A stretch of 64,000 nt of DNA from DASVUC01 sp038237225 (GTDB taxonomy: Bacteria > Planctomycetota > Phycisphaerae > Tepidisphaerales > Tepidisphaeraceae). The stretch's first letter is position 1; the number at the start of each line of letters is the position of its first letter. The position numbers and the translations under genes are program-made. Location: assembly GCA_038237225.1 (NCBI GenBank), contig JBBRYX010000010.1, forward strand, positions 1 to 64,000. Reading direction: 5' to 3'. Positions 16,321 through 23,856 of the stretch are shown piece by piece. A model generated the notes under the pieces. That model was not told the origin of the DNA. It ran no database searches and saw nothing but the letters and a program-made list of their open reading frames with translations.

Positions 16321-16722
16321 TTAGCGGGTGTGGAAGAGCAGGAGGTAGATGAGGACTGCGCCGGCGAGGGCGATGGCGGTGGCGGTTAGATAGCGTTTCC
16401 ACTGCGGGGGATGTTTTGGGGGGGCGTTTTGGTTGATGGGGGCGGGGGCGCGTTTGGCGCGGTTTTTGCGCTCTTCGGGAGGGGTGGGTTGATCCTCGAG
16501 ATTTTGTAGGCCGGTGCCGATGGCGGAGTCGCCTCTACCGGGATTGCCGGGACTTCGGTAGAGGGTTTTGGCGGGGGTGGTGTTGGTGGCTTTGGAGCCT
16601 TGCTTGAGATGGGCGGGGACGGTTTGGATGGTGCCGCAGTGCTGGCATCGGCAGACGCCGCCGGCGAAGGCTTCGTCGATGGTGAGGACGGCGTGGCACT
16701 GGGTGCAGGGGAGGGAGAGCAT
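16321..16722 (-). CDS. Zinc-ribbon protein with C-terminal membrane anchor
   Basis: 133 aa. A zinc-ribbon sits at the start (CTQC at residues 6-9, CRCQHCG around 24-30). A long Pro/Arg/Lys-rich linker follows, then a single transmembrane helix at the C-terminus (around LTATAIALAGAVLIYLLLF). The ribbon should face the cytoplasm. Comparable proteins (zinc finger then membrane helices) are common and uncharacterised in planctomycetes; another is at 25894-26658. Both sides are flanked by AAACGT-type repeats. Confidence 0.6.
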   Translation of the reverse strand: MLSLPCTQCHAVLTIDEAFAGGVCRCQHCGTIQTVPAHLKQGSKATNTTPAKTLYRSPGNPGRGDSAIGTGLQNLEDQPTPPEERKNRAKRAPAPINQNAPPKHPPQWKRYLTATAIALAGAVLIYLLLFHTR

Positions 16723-16728
16723 GGATGA

Positions 16729-16800
16729 CTCGTGACTCGTGAAACTTGAAACGTGACTCGTGAAACTTGATTGGCAAAACGTAAAACGTAAAACGTAACG
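16729..16800. repeat. AAACGT/ACTCGTG heptamer array, block 3
   Basis: Units of the types ACTCGTG, AAACTTG, AAACGTG and AAAACGT follow one another between the zinc-ribbon gene and sppA. It is the third block of this family within 1.9 kb. Confidence 0.82.
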
Positions 16801-16813
16801 GGGGAGGGGGATT

Positions 16814-17827
16814 TTAGGGGTTCCAGAGGTAGTAGAAGTTGGTGGGTAGGAAGCTGGTTATTCCTGGAAGTTGGAGTTGGGTGGTATTGGGTTGGGGTTG
16901 TGGGATTTCGGTGGCGGCGTAGATGGAGCCTGCGTAGCCGTAGGGGCGTTTGTACATGATGACGGTGGCGGATTCGGCGTGGGCTAGTTTTTTGGTGCTG
17001 GCGATGGCGTCTTCAAGGAGGCCGAGGTCGTCTACGAGGCCGAGGTCTTTGGCTTGTCGGCCGGAGAAGACTCGGCCGTCGGCGATGGTTTTCAGGTTGT
17101 GGGTGTCGAGTGCGTGGCGATTGTCGGTGACGACGCCGAGGAAGCGGGCGTAGTACTCATCGATCATGCCCTGCATGACGGCGCGGTCTTCGGGTGTGGA
17201 GGGGCGGAAGGGGGAGCCCATGTCCTTCAGCGGGCCGCTTTTGAGGGCTTCGGTTTGGGCGCCGATTTTGTTGAGGGTTCCGGAGAAGTTGAAGGTGTAG
17301 AAGACGACGCCGATGGATCCGACGATGGTGGTGGGTTGGGCGATGATCTTGTCGCAGCCGCAGGCGAGGTAGTAGGCGCCGCTGGCGGCGACTTCCTGGA
17401 AGGCGGCGACGACGGGTTTTCCGGTTAGTTTTCGGAAGCGGAGGATTTTTTCATACATGGCATCGGAACAGCTCACGGTGCCGCCGGGGGAGTTGATTCT
17501 GAGGAGGACGGCTTTGACGTCCTTGTCGTTCTGGGCGTGGTCGAGTTGCTGGGTGAACAGGCTAAGCGGATTTTCGGTGGCTTGGAAAAGTCCGCCTTGC
17601 TTGGCGTTTGCGAGCATGCCTTCGACGGGGATGACGGCGATTTTGCCGCTGCCCCAGGAGCCGGATTCGAGGGAGATTTCGTTGAGTTTGTTGGTGTTGG
17701 AGATGGGGGTGATGAGGAAGCTGGGTGTGCCGCAGCTGGTGCAGAGGAGGAGGAAGGTGGAGAGAGCGACGAAGCGACTGAGCGACGAAGCGACGAAGGG
17801 GGGGAGGAGGGCGGTTGAATGGTGCAT
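16814..17827 (-). CDS. sppA: Signal peptide peptidase SppA-type serine protease (S49)
   Basis: 337 aa. A hydrophobic N-terminus ends in a lipobox-like LLLCTSCG, so it may be a lipoprotein or membrane-anchored. The S49 core is present: INSPGGTV, then AASGAYYLACGCDKI with the nucleophile Ser, GSIGVV, and SGPLKDMGSPFR with the Lys of the Ser-Lys dyad, as in short SppA enzymes. These cleave remnant signal peptides in the membrane. The first 20 codons are partly made of a CGACGAAG-type repeat in the DNA, so the extreme N-terminus is probably recent. A zinc-ribbon and a PGRP-like gene follow on the same strand. Confidence 0.85.
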   Translation of the reverse strand: MHHSTALLPPFVASSLSRFVALSTFLLLCTSCGTPSFLITPISNTNKLNEISLESGSWGSGKIAVIPVEGMLANAKQGGLFQATENPLSLFTQQLDHAQNDKDVKAVLLRINSPGGTVSCSDAMYEKILRFRKLTGKPVVAAFQEVAASGAYYLACGCDKIIAQPTTIVGSIGVVFYTFNFSGTLNKIGAQTEALKSGPLKDMGSPFRPSTPEDRAVMQGMIDEYYARFLGVVTDNRHALDTHNLKTIADGRVFSGRQAKDLGLVDDLGLLEDAIASTKKLAHAESATVIMYKRPYGYAGSIYAATEIPQPQPNTTQLQLPGITSFLPTNFYYLWNP

Positions 17828-17858
17828 ATGATTTGGTGGTGAGCGAGGGACGACGGAT

Positions 17859-17877
17859 CACGGGCGAGTCGCCCGTG
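17859..17877. repeat. Short hairpin repeat CACGGGC-GAGTC-GCCCGTG
   Basis: A 7-bp perfect stem with a 5-base loop lies between sppA and the divergent zincin gene. A close relative (CACGGGCAAATGCCCGTG) is at 56308-56325. Confidence 0.7.
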
Positions 17878-17896
17878 GCACAGAGGAATAGATAGC

Positions 17897-18277
17897 GTGG
17901 CGTATCGGGTGAGTAAACAGAGATTCGGGGAGTTGGTTGAAGAGGCGCTGGCGGAGGCGCCGGGGGATTTTGCGGGATTTCTGGAGGAGATACCGGTGGA
18001 GGTGCGGGTTCGTCCGACGGCGGAGCAGCTGGAATCGGTGGGGACTCGGCGGGGGAATCTATTGCTTGGGCTTTATCACGGTCGGCCTCGGACGCGTCGG
18101 AGCGTGGAGGAGTCGGGGGTGATGCCGGATGTGATTTATATTTTTCAGGATTCGATCGAGCAGGTGGTGGAAACGGAACAGGGGTTGGTTCAGCAGGTTC
18201 GGACGACGGTGTTGCACGAGGTGGGGCATCACTTCGGGATGAGCGAAGAAGCTCTTGAAAAGCTGGGGTATGGATGA
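17897..18277 (+). CDS. Small zincin-like metallopeptidase family protein
   Basis: 126 aa. The HEVGHHFG motif near the C-terminus is the HExxH zinc-binding helix of the short zincin_1 (former DUF1025) family. These proteins are about 115-130 aa and also carry an LLGLYHG-type segment, seen here. Proteolytic activity is unproven for most members. The start is a GTG at 17897 with weak ribosome-binding signal. The gene diverges from sppA and is followed at 250 bp by the HlyD/SecA-like cluster, on the same strand. Confidence 0.8.
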   Translation: MAYRVSKQRFGELVEEALAEAPGDFAGFLEEIPVEVRVRPTAEQLESVGTRRGNLLLGLYHGRPRTRRSVEESGVMPDVIYIFQDSIEQVVETEQGLVQQVRTTVLHEVGHHFGMSEEALEKLGYG

Positions 18278-18529
18278 CTTGGCAAAGTCTGATAAAAGGG
18301 GGAAAGAAATTCAAAGAAGGCGTGTATCTGGATTTACAGCTTAAAGCGGCGGCGATTAAGCTGCCGATGCTGCTGGTGGGCTGTAATTCTGTGAAGGCGC
18401 TGCCTACTTTGTGTATGGAGGGGCGCAAAAGCCGCGAACAGCCCTTGGCGAGTACCGTAAATACAGTACCGTCTGGCGAAATCGGCATCGTCGGACCGGC
18501 ATCCGCATTGGAATTCAATTGGAATAGGT

Positions 18530-19447
18530 ATGAGACAGATGAAGAAAACAGCCCTTGGGGCCGGAGTCCTGTTCGCAGTCGCGGCAATGTTAGCTATGCC
18601 GGACGCAGCATTTGCACAGTTGAGTTCGGCGTATCAGAATCCGATTCCGGGTGTGACTCAGCCGATTCGGTCGAACATTGCGAAGCGGACGCCCCCGATG
18701 TCGGGGCCGGTGCTTGAAGTGACGGTGAAGCCTGGTGATGCGGTGAAGAAGGGTCAACTGCTGATCCGGCAGGATGATCGGGCGGAGCTGGCGAAGCTGA
18801 GAGGGCTGGAGCTTGAAGCGAACTCAACAGCTAAAATCGATGAGGCGAAGGCCAACTTCGACGTGAAGAAGAGCGTGCTGAGTCGAAAGGAAAAGACTTT
18901 CAAGGAGAACGCGCTGTCGGCGAGGGAACTGGAAGAGGCTCAGCTGGAAGTGATCGATGCCGAGGCGCGGCTGAAAGTCGCGCAGTTGGATATTGCCAAG
19001 GCGAAGACGGATGTTGAATATCAGAAGGTGCGGATCGAGCAAATGCGGGTGGTGGCGGATTTTGATGGGCATGTCGAGTCGCTGGACACGAACGTTGGGG
19101 AGATCACGGATCCAACGAAACCCATGGTGACCATCGTGCAGACGAACCCGCTGTGGGTGGAGATTCGGAATATGCCGACGGTTTGGGCGGGGCGGTTGAA
19201 GGTTGGGGACAAAGTGGAAGTCCGGTATGACGATCGATATGCGGGGACGCCGATTTATGATCAGAAGTGGGTTCCGGCAGAGGTGATTTTTAAGGCGCAG
19301 CTTGCGGACGAGCGGAGCGACACGCAGTTGGTGACGGTTTCGATGCCGAATGCGAATCATTTGGATGCGGGTTTGCAGGTGGTTGTTAAGCTGCCGGATG
19401 CGGTGGTAAATGCGGCGGCGAGCCCGGCGGCATCGGCGAGGCCTTGA
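18530..19447 (+). CDS. HlyD/RND-type periplasmic adaptor
   Basis: 305 aa. The signal peptide ends near AFA|Q (residues 29-30). A lipoyl-like half-motif (GPVLEVTVKPGDAVKKGQLL), a helical hairpin of about 90 residues rich in Glu/Lys, a second lipoyl half (DFDGHVESLDTNVGE) and a beta-barrel region follow. This is the layout of membrane-fusion proteins that link inner-membrane pumps or secretion ATPases to outer-membrane channels. It is the first of four co-directional genes with a GAF-HlyD fusion, an M50-HlyD fusion and a SecA-like ATPase. No RND or TolC gene is adjacent, so its partner is probably one of the downstream fusions. The 252 bp before it hold no clear gene. Confidence 0.8.
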   Translation: MRQMKKTALGAGVLFAVAAMLAMPDAAFAQLSSAYQNPIPGVTQPIRSNIAKRTPPMSGPVLEVTVKPGDAVKKGQLLIRQDDRAELAKLRGLELEANSTAKIDEAKANFDVKKSVLSRKEKTFKENALSARELEEAQLEVIDAEARLKVAQLDIAKAKTDVEYQKVRIEQMRVVADFDGHVESLDTNVGEITDPTKPMVTIVQTNPLWVEIRNMPTVWAGRLKVGDKVEVRYDDRYAGTPIYDQKWVPAEVIFKAQLADERSDTQLVTVSMPNANHLDAGLQVVVKLPDAVVNAAASPAASARP

Positions 19448-19504
19448 GTGAGATAGGTTTGGCGGTTGATTTGAGGTAGAAGCAGTTTTGCTTTGCGTAT
19501 AACA

Positions 19505-19545
19505 GCCCTCACCCCAACCCTCTCCCGGAGTTACCGGGCGAGGGG
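19505..19545. repeat. CCCTCACCCC...GGGCGAGGG interspersed motif
   Basis: A pyrimidine-rich CCCTCACCCCAACCCTCTCC segment is followed by GGGCGAGGG, giving an imperfect hairpin in the 121-bp gap before the GAF-HlyD gene. It resembles short interspersed motifs common in high-GC genomes; the function is unknown. Confidence 0.5.
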
Positions 19546-19568
19546 GAAGAAAAATAGCGAGGTAGCAG

Positions 19569-21533
19569 GTGTCATCAGGAATCGTAGAACCTTCACGGCA
19601 GGGTCAGGATCCCGACGAAGAGAAGAAGGAGATCGAGCAGGGGACGAGCCGCTCGAAGCTGGTGCAGCGTTTGTTGCAGGCGTCGGCGAATCTTCCGGCG
19701 TTCTTGAACGATCTGTTGCACGCGCAGGCGTTGATGGTCGCGGGGACGGAAGCGGCGGCGTTTCTGATCGAGCGGAACGAGGAGGGTTTTGGGTTGCGGC
19801 CGGTGGCGCACATTCGCCCGGATAACAGCAGCCCGGAGGTTCGATCGGCGGCGGTGCAGGCGTTTGCGGAGTTCGTGCAGCCTTGCGTTGCGCAGGGGAA
19901 AGACGGGGCGATTGAGGTTCCGGGGTCGGGGGAGAACGAGGCACAGTTTTGCCTGGTGACGCTGCTTCGGAGCGAAGGTGAAGTGGTTGCGGTGAGCGCG
20001 GTGGTGACGCGCTGCCGGGATACGGAACGGGCGCAGCAGCGGTTGCAGTCGATGCAGATGGTGGCGGGTTACTTCGATCTTTACATGCTTCGGCGGACGA
20101 GCGATCAGTCGCGGGCGATTGCGCAGAGCCATCAGCACGTGCTGCAACTGGCGACCAGTGTGGCGACGAGCGAAGGGTTTCAGTCGGCGGCGATGGGGTT
20201 GTGCAACGAGCTTGCGAGCCGGGCGAACGCGACGCGCGTTTCGCTGGGATGGGTGAAGGGGAACCGGGTTCGGGTGAAGGCGCTGTCGCATACGGAAGAA
20301 TTCGATAAGCGGCAGGAGCTGATCGTCGAGCTCGAGAAGGTGATGGAGGAGTGCTACGACCAGGAAGATGTGGTGCAGTTCGAGCAGGAAGGGACAAGCT
20401 CGCAGAATGTGACGCGCGAGGCGCAGGCGCTTTCGCGGGCGCAGGGTGGGAACGGGGTGATTTCGATTCCGCTGCGTCGGAAGGCGGAGATCATCGGCGT
20501 GCTGACGCTGGAATTTGCGCCCGGGCAGACGCTGGGGCCGCAGGCGGCGACGGGGCTTTCGGTGGCGGCGGATCTTTTGGCGCCGCAGCTTTATGACCGT
20601 TACGCGAACGACCGCTGGCTGGTCACGAAGACCGGGATCAGCATCCGCGAAGGCCTGAAGACGATTGTCGGGCCGAAGTATTGGATTGCGAAGATTGGTA
20701 TTGTTCTTGGAATCGCTGCATTGCTATTTATCTGCAACTGGATTCCGTTCGCGAACGTGACATTCCCATATCGCGTGGGCGCGCATTTCGAGTTTTCGCC
20801 GGTTGAGCGACGGTTTGTGAACGCGCCGTTCGAGGGATTTTTGGACAAGGTGATCAAGCGGCCGGGGGATAGGGTGGCGGCGGGGGATGTGCTGTTCATG
20901 CTGGATACGCGAGAGTTGAAGCTGAAGAAATCGGAAGCGAATTCGCGGGCAAATCAGGCGGAGCAGGAGCGGATTAAGAATTTGTATGAGAAGCCGCCGC
21001 GGGTTGCGGAGTCGAAGGTTGCGGAGGCGAAGCGCGATGCGGCGGTTTGGGAATCCAAGCTTTACGACACGCAGATCGAGCGCGCGATCGTGAAGGCGGA
21101 CATTCCCGGAATGGTTTTGGAAGGCGATCTGAAGGACAAGATTGGATCGCCGGTGAAGAAGGAAGATCAGTTGATGGTGATCGGTCAGCCGGACAAGCTG
21201 AAAGGCGAGTTGCGGGTTGCGGAGCGGGATATTCAGGATGTGAAGTTTGAGTCGCACGGCAAGCTGGCGACGAGCGCTTTGCCGTTTCAGAAGATTCCGT
21301 TCACGGTCGAGCGCGTGGTTCCGGATAAGACACAGGCGAAGGAGGGGGACAACTACTTCACCGTTTACGTGACGCTGGACAACACGACGCCGGACATGCT
21401 GCCGGGCATGGAAGGCGAGGCGCGGGTTGATGTGACGCACAAGCCGCTGGGTTGGATTTGGACGCACCGGTTTGTGGATTGGCTGAGCTTGAAGTTGTGG
21501 AGCTCTTCGGTGACGTCGCCGTTTACGAAATGA
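19569..21533 (+). CDS. GAF-GAF-transmembrane-HlyD fusion protein
   Basis: 654 aa, starting at a GTG. The first ~345 residues look like two GAF-type sensor domains (roughly 30-170 and 185-345, the second ending with ISIPLRRKAEIIGVLTLEF). A single transmembrane helix follows at about 372-392 (IAKIGIVLGIAALLFICNW). After it comes an HlyD-like adaptor: lipoyl half NAPFEGFLDKVIKRPGDRV at about 417, a helical hairpin, and a beta-barrel ending near VTSPFTK. The topology therefore puts the GAF pair in the cytoplasm and the adaptor in the periplasm, so a cytoplasmic signal or nucleotide could be coupled to an export complex. The next gene follows after a family A palindrome. Confidence 0.78.
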   Translation: MSSGIVEPSRQGQDPDEEKKEIEQGTSRSKLVQRLLQASANLPAFLNDLLHAQALMVAGTEAAAFLIERNEEGFGLRPVAHIRPDNSSPEVRSAAVQAFAEFVQPCVAQGKDGAIEVPGSGENEAQFCLVTLLRSEGEVVAVSAVVTRCRDTERAQQRLQSMQMVAGYFDLYMLRRTSDQSRAIAQSHQHVLQLATSVATSEGFQSAAMGLCNELASRANATRVSLGWVKGNRVRVKALSHTEEFDKRQELIVELEKVMEECYDQEDVVQFEQEGTSSQNVTREAQALSRAQGGNGVISIPLRRKAEIIGVLTLEFAPGQTLGPQAATGLSVAADLLAPQLYDRYANDRWLVTKTGISIREGLKTIVGPKYWIAKIGIVLGIAALLFICNWIPFANVTFPYRVGAHFEFSPVERRFVNAPFEGFLDKVIKRPGDRVAAGDVLFMLDTRELKLKKSEANSRANQAEQERIKNLYEKPPRVAESKVAEAKRDAAVWESKLYDTQIERAIVKADIPGMVLEGDLKDKIGSPVKKEDQLMVIGQPDKLKGELRVAERDIQDVKFESHGKLATSALPFQKIPFTVERVVPDKTQAKEGDNYFTVYVTLDNTTPDMLPGMEGEARVDVTHKPLGWIWTHRFVDWLSLKLWSSSVTSPFTK

Positions 21534-21538
21534 CCGAG

Positions 21539-21620
21539 ATTGACGATTGGGTGATCGGGTCATTGACGATTGAGAGTCAGGCTCCTCAATCGTCAATGAT
21601 TCAATCGCCCAATCGTCAAT
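21539..21620. repeat. Palindromic repeat, family A, copy 3 (inside the operon)
   Basis: A 35-bp inverted repeat (21539-21573 and 21586-21620, about four mismatches) with a 12-base loop fills the gap between the GAF-HlyD and M50-HlyD genes. Its right end lies 8 bp from the ATG of the next gene. The AGGATCT between them is the only ribosome-binding candidate, so a folded transcript could limit translation or act as an attenuator. Confidence 0.9.
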
Positions 21621-21628
21621 AGGATCTG

Positions 21629-23836
21629 ATGCTGCAACTTCGTCCGACATTTTCTGAGTCGTGGTATCGCGTGGTGAATCTGCGGGCGAAGCTTCGGCCG
21701 AGCGCGCAGATTTCGCGTCAGTTTTATCGGGGGGAGCGCTGGTATGTGGTGCGGGATCCGGCGGGGAACCAGTTTCATCGACTCTCGGATGCGGCGTATC
21801 GGTTTGTGGGATTGCTGGATGGGACGCGGACGGTTGGCGAGGCCTGGGAACTGGTGGGGGGGCAGTTGGATGATGAAGCGCCGACGCAGCCGGAAGTGAT
21901 CCAGATTTTGTCGCAGCTTCATGCGGCGAATTTGCTGGAGGCGGATGTTTCGGCGGATGCGAATGTGCTGCTTCGCCGGCATAAGATCCAGTTGAAGAAG
22001 AAGTTCCAGGGGCGGCTGATGAATGTATTGTTTCCGCGGATTCCGCTCTGGGACGCGGATTCGTTTCTGGTGCGCTGGCTGCCGGTGGCGCGGGTGATTT
22101 TCAGCAAGGTAGGGGCGGTGATCTGGCTGCTGGTGGTGGGGGCGGCGGTGGTGTTCATCGCGCCGCACTGGGAAGAGGTTTCCAAGGCGGCGGCGAAGAG
22201 CGTTAATCCGAATAACTGGATGTACCTGTGGGCGGTGTTCGTGCTGATCAAGTTCATTCATGAGCTTGGGCATGCGTTCGGCACGCGGAGGTTTGGCGGT
22301 GAATGCCATGAGATGGGGATCATGTTCCTGGTGTTTATTCCGACGCCGTATGTGGACGCTTCGAGCGCGTGGGCGTTTGCGAGCCGGTGGCACCGGATGT
22401 TCGTCGGCGCGGCGGGAATGATTGTCGAGCTGTTCGTGGCGTCGCTGTGCGCGTTCGGCTGGCTGTACATGTCGGATGTGTCGCTGGCGGGGATTCCCGT
22501 GCGCCAGCTTTTGTACAACGCGATGCTGATCGCATCCGTCTCAACCGTCATCTTCAATGCGAACCCGCTGCTGCGTTACGACGGCTACTACATGCTGTCG
22601 GACTTCCTGGAGATTCCGAATCTCCAGCAGAAGAGCAAAGAGTATCTGCTGGGGCTGATCAAGCGGCACGTGTTCCGGATCAAGAGCCAGCAGCCTTTGC
22701 CGCCGGTGAGTCAGCGGATGTGGCTGTTCTTTTATGGTCTGGCGTCGACCGCGTATCGCGTGTTCGTGGGGATCATGATCATTTTGGTGGTCGGCTATCA
22801 GGTGCCGATTCTGGGCTGGCTGATGGCGCTGGGCGGGGTGGTGACGTGGGTGGTGATGCCGGTGGTGACGCTGGTAAAGTATCTGGCGTTGGAGCCGGAA
22901 CTGCATCGCAAGCGGCCGCGGGCGATCGCGTTTACGTTCGCGGTGATCGCATCGATCGTGCTCCTGCTCGGGTTTGTGCCGTGGTGGGTGCGGGTGGAGT
23001 CGACGGGAATCCTGGAGCCGGAGCAGCGCGAGGTGATGCATGCGCAGTCGGGCGGGTTCGTGACGCAGATTGCGAAGAAGGACGGTGACTGGGTTAAGAA
23101 GGATGAAGTGCTGATGATCTGCTCGGATCCGGAGCTGGATGCGCAGATCCACCAGACGGAGGCGCAGCTTCGGGGTTTGCACGCGCAAGCGGATATGAAT
23201 CGGGTTTCGGATCCCGCGCAGTGGAAGCAGGATTTGGAAGATCTCGCGGTTTATAAAGAGACACTTGCGAAGCAGCAAAAGCAGAAGGCGGAACTGACGC
23301 TGCGGGCGCCGTTTGATGGGCAGTTGATTGCGCCGGATTTGCACCAGTGGCAGGGGCGCTTCGTAGCCAAGGGGCAGGAAGTGGTCACGGTCGCGACGAT
23401 GGACAAGCTGCTGGTGCGGGCGGTGCTGGAGCAGCGCGATGCGCAGCTTGCGGCACAGAAGATCGATGCGAATGGGCGCCTGAATTTGAAGTATGGCGCG
23501 CCGGAGATTCGCGTGGCGGGTGATCTTCAGCACATCGTGCACGGGACTGAGCCGCGGATGCTGCTGAGCTCCACGGAGAAGGTGGCGCATGCGTCGCTGA
23601 CGCACATGGGCGGGGCGGAGATCGCGAATGATCCGACCGATCCATCGGGGCAGAAGTCGGAGCAGCGGCAGTTCGAGCTGCGGATCAACCTGGCGAATCC
23701 GAAGGATTTGTATGTGAGCGGACAGCGGGCTTATGTTCGACTGACCGTGGAGAGGAAGCCGCTGGCTTGGCAGTGGTTCCGGAAGTTCCTGCAATTGATT
23801 GAATCGCGAGAGAAGACAGGAAGTAAGTTGGTGTAG
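21629..23836 (+). CDS. PqqD-like / M50 site-2-type protease / HlyD fusion
   Basis: 735 aa. Residues about 15-105 look like a PqqD-type peptide-recognition domain (RGERWYVVRDPAGNQFHRLS, then SQLHAANLLEAD). A multi-helix M50 metalloprotease core follows, with HELGH at 211-215 and NPLLRYDG at 312-319 supplying the zinc ligands. Further helices run to about residue 450. The C-terminal third is an HlyD-type adaptor (lipoyl half EQREVMHAQSGGFVTQIAKK, helical hairpin, barrel). The fusion suggests recognition of a substrate peptide, cleavage in the membrane and hand-over to a periplasmic conduit. It follows the GAF-HlyD gene and is 20 bp from the SecA-like gene, strongly supporting a joint function. 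Domain calls are from motif patterns. Confidence 0.82.
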   Translation: MLQLRPTFSESWYRVVNLRAKLRPSAQISRQFYRGERWYVVRDPAGNQFHRLSDAAYRFVGLLDGTRTVGEAWELVGGQLDDEAPTQPEVIQILSQLHAANLLEADVSADANVLLRRHKIQLKKKFQGRLMNVLFPRIPLWDADSFLVRWLPVARVIFSKVGAVIWLLVVGAAVVFIAPHWEEVSKAAAKSVNPNNWMYLWAVFVLIKFIHELGHAFGTRRFGGECHEMGIMFLVFIPTPYVDASSAWAFASRWHRMFVGAAGMIVELFVASLCAFGWLYMSDVSLAGIPVRQLLYNAMLIASVSTVIFNANPLLRYDGYYMLSDFLEIPNLQQKSKEYLLGLIKRHVFRIKSQQPLPPVSQRMWLFFYGLASTAYRVFVGIMIILVVGYQVPILGWLMALGGVVTWVVMPVVTLVKYLALEPELHRKRPRAIAFTFAVIASIVLLLGFVPWWVRVESTGILEPEQREVMHAQSGGFVTQIAKKDGDWVKKDEVLMICSDPELDAQIHQTEAQLRGLHAQADMNRVSDPAQWKQDLEDLAVYKETLAKQQKQKAELTLRAPFDGQLIAPDLHQWQGRFVAKGQEVVTVATMDKLLVRAVLEQRDAQLAAQKIDANGRLNLKYGAPEIRVAGDLQHIVHGTEPRMLLSSTEKVAHASLTHMGGAEIANDPTDPSGQKSEQRQFELRINLANPKDLYVSGQRAYVRLTVERKPLAWQWFRKFLQLIESREKTGSKLV

Positions 23837-23856
23837 AGGAATTCAATCGATTTTCA

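Noticed and set aside
17758..17815. CGACGAAG repeats at the sppA start as an independent repeat element
   Set aside because: They are inside the coding region, short and irregular, and form the signal segment of SppA; described there instead.
22541..23794. 417-codon minus-strand frame opposite the M50-HlyD gene
   Set aside because: Arg/His/Leu-rich shadow of the coding strand without any recognisable motif.
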